The translations under genes were made by a program, and so were the position numbers. A model generated the notes under the pieces. The model saw only the letters and a list, made by a program, of their open reading frames with translations, made no database searches and was not told where the DNA came from. Of a DNA stretch of 9,590 nt, positions 7,098 through 9,590 are shown piece after piece (positions within the stretch are counted from its first letter, which is position 1; each line of letters opens with the position of its first letter). Source of the DNA: an uncultured Oscillospiraceae bacterium. GTDB lineage: Bacteria > Bacillota > Clostridia > Oscillospirales > Oscillospiraceae. The DNA lies in contig CAKUHW010000027.1 of assembly GCA_934659415.1 (NCBI GenBank), positions 1 to 9,590 on the forward strand. Direction: 5' to 3'.

Positions 7098-7895
7098 ATG
7101 TCCCGGTCCCGGCACAATAAAATATGGTCTCTGGTGCTGGCGCTGCTCCTGTGCGCGGCTCTGGCCGCCCCCTGCGCCGCCTCCGGCGAACCGGGCGGGA
7201 CGCTTACGGTGGTGTGCGCCTGGGAGGGCGCGCCCCTGGAGGGAATGAGCCTCACCCTGCGGCGGGTGGCCGAGGCGTCCGCCCCCGGCCGGTATACTCT
7301 GCTGGAGCCCTATGCCGGCAGCGGCGCGGCGGTGGACAATCTCACCTCCGCCGCCCGGTGGGAGGCGGCCGCCCGGCTGCTGGCTGAATGGGCCGGGGCG
7401 CAGGGGCTTGCCGCAGACCGGGCGGACCGCACCGGCGCGGCGGGCGCGGCCATCTTCTCCGGATTGGAGGACGGACTGTATCTGCTCACCGCGGCCCCCC
7501 TGGAGCAGGGAGGCTGGGCCTATGCCTGCGATCCCTGCCTCCTCTCCATCCCCGGCCGCCCGGATGTCTCCTTCCCCTGGAGCAGGCAGGTCACCGCCGT
7601 GCCGAAGCTGGCGCGCACCGCTCTCCCGCCGGAGCCCTCGCCCAGTCCGGAGCCGTCCCCGGAGCCCTCCCCCGAGCCCACAGTCTCTCCCGAGCCCACA
7701 GTCTCTCCCGAGCCCACAGTCTCTCCCGAGCCCTCTCCGGAGCCGTCCCCCGAGCCCACTGCCAGTCCGGATCTCTCTGCGTCCGACCTGCCCCAGACCG
7801 GCCAGCTGAAGTGGCCGCTGCCCTTCCTGGCGGCGGGCGCCATTCTGTTCACCGCTCTGGGCCTGCTGCTGACCCGGCGGAGGCCCCGCAGATGA
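7098..7895 (+). CDS. Small LPQTG pilin, probable basal (wall-anchored) subunit
   Basis: This is an exported surface protein (265 residues). The signal peptide is MSRSRHNKIWSLVLALLLCAALAAPCAAS. A compact pilin-like domain (about 35-170) follows, with LTLRRVAEAS, FSGLEDGLYLLTAAP and YACDPCLLSIPG, the last holding a CxxC pair. It ends in W161-SRQ-V165-TAV-P169-K170, which fits the pilin motif WxxxVxVYPK except for Ala and Val at two positions; Lys170 is the predicted isopeptide donor. A Pro/Glu/Ser/Thr-rich stalk (about 175-228) precedes the sorting signal LPQTG (231-235), a membrane helix and RRRPRR. The small size, stalk and pilin lysine match basal pilins, which receive the major pilin on this lysine and are themselves attached to peptidoglycan. 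The start has GAAAGGAG (7081-7088) upstream; an ATG at 7093 is out of frame. The stop overlaps the next sortase start (ATGA). The role is likely but unproven. Confidence 0.88.
   Translation: MSRSRHNKIWSLVLALLLCAALAAPCAASGEPGGTLTVVCAWEGAPLEGMSLTLRRVAEASAPGRYTLLEPYAGSGAAVDNLTSAARWEAAARLLAEWAGAQGLAADRADRTGAAGAAIFSGLEDGLYLLTAAPLEQGGWAYACDPCLLSIPGRPDVSFPWSRQVTAVPKLARTALPPEPSPSPEPSPEPSPEPTVSPEPTVSPEPTVSPEPSPEPSPEPTASPDLSASDLPQTGQLKWPLPFLAAGAILFTALGLLLTRRRPRR
7671..7733 (+). repeat. 18-bp tandem repeat in the stalk of the LPQTG pilin
   Basis: There are three exact copies of CCCGAGCCCACAGTCTCT (7671-7724) plus half a unit, encoding PEPTVS repeats. The surrounding codons form looser PEPS repeats (7630-7770). 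The unit is a multiple of three, so copy-number change alters stalk length without breaking the frame. Confidence 0.95.
7879..7883 (+). promoter_or_regulatory. Ribosome binding site fixing the start of the third sortase
   Basis: GGAGG lies eight bases before ATG 7892, inside the last codons of the LPQTG pilin. The same frame is open for 168 codons further upstream, but that extension is a shadow of the pilin gene. The ATG here gives a proper signal-anchor N-terminus. Confidence 0.75.
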
Positions 7896-8509
7896 CCCGG
7901 CACGGCGCGGGCCTGCTGTGCCTGATTCTGGGCGGGGTGTGCGCGGCCCTGGCCCTGGGGCTGACCCTTTGGAACCTGCGGGAGGAGCGGCAGACCGCCG
8001 CCGTCACCGAGGAACTGCTGCCCGCCCTGGCCCGCACCATTGAGATCCGCCGGGAACAGCCCACTGCCGGCACCTCCGCAGACTCCGCCATACCGGGGAA
8101 CAATCCGGAGAAGGTCGAAACCACTGTGGAGGTGGACGGCGCGCGCTATCTGGGCTACCTCACCATCCCCGCGCTGGACCTGCAGCTGCCCGTGCGGGCC
8201 GAGCTGACCGACGGGGCCCTGCGCCTGTCCCCCTGCCGCTACAGCGGCACCGCGGAGGGGGGCGGCCTGGTGATCGCGGCCCACAACTACCGGGAGCACT
8301 TCGCCGCCCTGTCGACCCTGAAGGAGGGGGACGCGGTGTACTTTACCGATGCCGGCGGCGTGCTCCACGTCTATGCAGTGTCCTGCCTGGAGACTTTAAA
8401 CGCCGCCGAGACCGAACGCATGACCGGCGGCGGCTGGGACCTGACCCTGTTCACCTGCACCTACTCCGGCCGCGCCCGCCTGACCGTCCGCTGCACCCGG
8501 ATGGGGTGA
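7892..8509 (+). CDS. Third sortase, class D-like, coupled to the LPQTG pilin
   Basis: This is a short sortase (205 residues) with one N-terminal signal anchor (GLLCLILGGVCAALALGLTLW) and no C-terminal membrane helix, unlike the two class C enzymes. After a linker (about 35-80) the domain starts at YLGYLTIPALDLQLPV. It continues with LSPCRYSG, the catalytic His131 in VIAAHNYREHF, GDAVYFTD, and the catalytic Cys189 in LTLFTCTYSGRARLTVRC, with Arg196 the likely catalytic arginine. The AHNY and FTCTY surroundings are typical of small sortases found next to pilus genes in clostridia. I call it class D-like, with the class assignment uncertain. It overlaps the LPQTG pilin gene as ATGA, which points to translational coupling and a matched enzyme and substrate. 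The likely role is attaching the basal pilin, and thus the fibre, to the cell wall (inference). Confidence 0.9.
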   Translation: MTRHGAGLLCLILGGVCAALALGLTLWNLREERQTAAVTEELLPALARTIEIRREQPTAGTSADSAIPGNNPEKVETTVEVDGARYLGYLTIPALDLQLPVRAELTDGALRLSPCRYSGTAEGGGLVIAAHNYREHFAALSTLKEGDAVYFTDAGGVLHVYAVSCLETLNAAETERMTGGGWDLTLFTCTYSGRARLTVRCTRMG

Positions 8510-8569
8510 GAGGCGGTATGCCGAAGGGGGACGATCAGGGGCTCTGCCCTTGCCGCGGGCCCCTATCCC

Positions 8570-8591
8570 GGGCCGATGAGGACATCGGCCC
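8570..8591. repeat. Short palindromic repeat
   Basis: GGGCCGATG (8570-8578) and CATCGGCCC (8583-8591) form a perfect 9-bp stem with a 4-base loop. It lies 60 bases after the third sortase, has no T-run, and resembles short dispersed intergenic palindromes of high-GC clostridia rather than a terminator. Confidence 0.6.
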
Positions 8592-8621
8592 CTACGAACA
8601 GGGCAGGAACCCCCGCATTAA

Positions 8622-8696
8622 ATGGCCGCCATGGTGACAATCCCCCCTGTCGGCAAAGTTCGCCGACTGTCCCCCCTTTACACAAGGGGGGTATGG
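8622..8696. repeat. Second, truncated copy of the palindromic repeat
   Basis: Bases 8637-8696 match 6911-6970 at 56 of 60 positions in the same orientation. They include the GTCGGC/GCCGAC stem and the CCCCCCTT/AAGGGGGG stem (8671-8691). Only the right half is present; the left half is missing, although ATGGCCGCC and GGTGACAATCCC at the junction match the centre of the full copy. Confidence 0.85.
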
Positions 8697-8721
8697 ACAC
8701 TGCGCCGATAGCATATGCAAG

Positions 8722-8755
8722 GAGCGCCCCGCCGGGTGTCCGGCAGGGCGCTCCT
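8722..8755. repeat. 34-bp hairpin repeat, copy 1
   Basis: This is identical over all 34 bases to 8959-8992. Here the outer stem extends to 10 bp (AGGAGCGCCC 8720-8729 with GGGCGCTCCT 8746-8755). The inner stem is GCCGG/CCGGC with loop GTGT, and a single C/A mismatch separates the two. It lacks a downstream T-run on either strand. Confidence 0.85.
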
Positions 8756-8761
8756 GAGACT

Positions 8762-8951
8762 GTCAAAAAAGCCTCGCAGAGTTCGCCGCCGCAGCGGCGA
8801 ATAATCTGGAATCCGTTTTCTGCCGCGACATGTGCGTGGCAGAAAACACTTCTCAGGCCGCGAGTGTGCGAAATGTCCGCGTCCTATGGACATTGAGTGC
8901 GCGTGGCGGACTGCAACCACCCCGTCAAAAAACGCCTTTAAGTTTTTTGAC
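8762..8951. repeat. Palindrome-dense 190-bp element with inverted ends
   Basis: The segment begins with GTCAAAAAA (8762-8770) and ends with the inverted TTTTTTGAC (8943-8951). Inside are four perfect stem-loops: TTCGCCGC/GCGGCGAA (8782-8801), GTTTTCTGCC/GGCAGAAAAC (8815-8847), AATGTCC/GGACATT (8872-8894), and CCGTCAAAAAAC/GTTTTTTGACGG (8922-8953). It could be a non-autonomous mobile repeat or encode a structured RNA; sequence alone does not decide. Confidence 0.6.
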
Positions 8952-8958
8952 GGCCTAA

Positions 8959-9000
8959 GAGCGCCCCGCCGGGTGTCCGGCAGGGCGCTCCTTGTTTTGG
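8959..9000. terminator. Hairpin between convergent genes, probable terminator (34-bp repeat copy 2)
   Basis: GAGCGCCC/GGGCGCTC (8 bp) and an inner GCCGG/CCGGC stem with loop GTGT are followed on the plus strand by CTTGTTTT. On the minus strand the hairpin begins 22 bases after the SLH gene stop but is followed only by TTAGG. It sits where plus-strand and minus-strand transcription meet, so termination in one or both directions is plausible; the plus-strand T-tract is the better one. Confidence 0.5.
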
Positions 9001-9014
9001 GGTATGACTGCGGC

Positions 9015-9590
9015 TCAGCGGTCCTTGTACAGGCGGTACAGGAAGGTGATGATCTGGCCGCGGTAGCAGTCGGCGGCGGGGCTGAACACGCCGGTGCTGG
9101 TGCCGTTGGTGATGCCGTTCTCGGCGGCCCAGCTCACCGCGCCCTCGTAGTAGGACCCGGCGGGCACGTCGGTGAAGTCGTTCACGCTGCCGTCAGCGGC
9201 CTTCACGGCCCGCTGCAGGAACAGAACGGTCTGGGCACGGGTGCTCACGGCGTTGGGGGCGAAGGTGTCCTTGCTGCCGTAGCCCTTGGTGATGCCCATC
9301 TCGCAGGCCCACAGGGCCGCCTTGTACCAGGCGTCGCTCTCGCTCACGTCGGTGAAGGGATTGGCGATGGCGGGCTCGGGGCAGCCGGCGGCACGCCACA
9401 GGAAGGTGACCATGCTGGCGCGGGTGCACACATCCTCGGGCCGGAAGAGGCCGGTGCCCTCGTCGTCCACGGCGATGCCCTGCTCCACAGCCCAGTTGAT
9501 GGCCTCGGTGTACCAGTGGCCGTCAATGTCGGTGAACACCGTGTCCTTGCGGAAGGAGGCGCTCACGGTGACGTTGGCGCCGGGCATCTC
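9015..9590 (-). CDS. Surface protein with three C-terminal SLH domains, 5' end outside window
   Basis: This is the C-terminal 191 residues of a secreted protein held on the cell surface by SLH domains, which bind secondary cell-wall polysaccharide. The frame stays open to the right edge, and the Met at 9587-9585 is internal: EMPGANVTVSASF looks like the end of an InlB/Listeria-Bacteroides-type repeat domain, so more domains lie upstream. SLH1 (about 17-66) has FTDIDGHWYTEAINWAVEQGI and CTRASMVTFLWRA. SLH2 (about 75-126) has FTDVSESDAWYKAALWACEMGI and STRAQTVLFLQRA. SLH3 (about 135-187) has FTDVPAGSYYEGAVSWAAENGI and the more divergent CYRGQIITFLYRL. The protein ends three residues later. It is transcribed towards the pilus genes and is probably not part of that operon. 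The function of the missing part is unknown. Confidence 0.92.
   Translation of the reverse strand, partial: EMPGANVTVSASFRKDTVFTDIDGHWYTEAINWAVEQGIAVDDEGTGLFRPEDVCTRASMVTFLWRAAGCPEPAIANPFTDVSESDAWYKAALWACEMGITKGYGSKDTFAPNAVSTRAQTVLFLQRAVKAADGSVNDFTDVPAGSYYEGAVSWAAENGITNGTSTGVFSPAADCYRGQIITFLYRLYKDR

Larger units (their letters stand above)
8510..9014. other. Gene-free, repeat-rich region between pilus locus and SLH gene
   Basis: These 505 bases hold no credible gene; the open frames across them merely translate the repeats. From left to right there are a 9-bp palindrome (8570-8591), half of the palindromic repeat (8622-8696), a 34-bp hairpin (8722-8755), a palindrome-dense segment (8762-8951) and a second copy of the 34-bp hairpin (8959-8992). 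Confidence 0.8.

Noticed and set aside
7140..7185. Lipoprotein signal in the LPQTG pilin (cysteines within the signal peptide)
   Set aside because: Residues before the cysteines (LLLC, AAPC) do not form a lipobox; an AxA-type signal peptidase I site and a C-terminal sorting signal fit better.
7671..7733. CRISPR-like array from the 18-bp repeats
   Set aside because: The repeats are directly adjacent without spacers and lie in frame inside a proline-rich stalk.
7388..7891. Longer N-terminus for the third sortase
   Set aside because: The extension is the shifted frame of the LPQTG pilin, including an artefactual SRAHSL repeat; ATG 7892 has GGAGG at good spacing and gives a signal anchor.
8563..8896. 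Small open frames on both strands (67 and 106 codons) around the intergenic repeats
   Set aside because: They translate the palindromic repeats (for example PPLCKGGTVGELCRQGGL), lack ribosome sites and have no recognisable domain.

Overview
The window is GC-rich and carries a sortase-assembled (Spa/Ebp-type) pilus locus on the plus strand. It ends in a convergent S-layer-homology (SLH) protein gene on the minus strand. LPXTG-type surface proteins, class C sortases, AGGAG-type ribosome binding sites and SLH domains point to a Gram-positive bacterium. The high GC, together with the small palindromic intergenic repeats, suggests a gut clostridium of the Oscillospiraceae kind (Flavonifractor/Lawsonibacter-like). 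That placement is inference; there is no rRNA or other phylogenetic marker here.

Layout. (1) 1-3056: the 3' part of a very large multidomain adhesin, the likely pilus tip, with an atypical IPSVG sorting motif. (2) 3150-4868: the major pilin, with signal peptide, isopeptide-forming D2 domain, SpaA-like D3 domain and LPTTG signal. (3) 4869-4991: a spacer with a perfect 13-bp GC hairpin. (4) 4992-5882 and 5879-6733: two tandem, overlapping class C (pilin-polymerising) sortases; the second probably starts at TTG. (5) 6734-7097: a gene-free spacer with a roughly 140-bp palindromic repeat. (6) 7098-7895 and 7892-8509: a small LPQTG protein with a near-canonical pilin motif and a proline-rich stalk (probably the basal pilin), coupled through ATGA to a third sortase of a different, class D-like type. 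(7) 8510-9014: a repeat-rich, gene-free region with a second copy of half the palindromic repeat and a roughly 200-bp palindrome-packed element between two identical 34-bp hairpins. (8) 9015-9590, minus strand: the C-terminal part of a secreted protein with three SLH domains.

How it fits together (inference from family knowledge). The adhesin caps the fibre. The major pilin is polymerised through its LPTTG threonine by one or both class C sortases. The small LPQTG protein supplies a lysine that can accept the growing fibre, and the third sortase could attach that subunit to the cell wall.

The locus type is well known. The parts most worth checking are the IPSVG signal, the displaced pilin lysine of the major subunit, the near-identical catalytic segment in the two class C sortases, the direct repeats bracketing the basal-pilin module, and the palindrome-rich element before the SLH gene. 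I see no convincing wholly new system.
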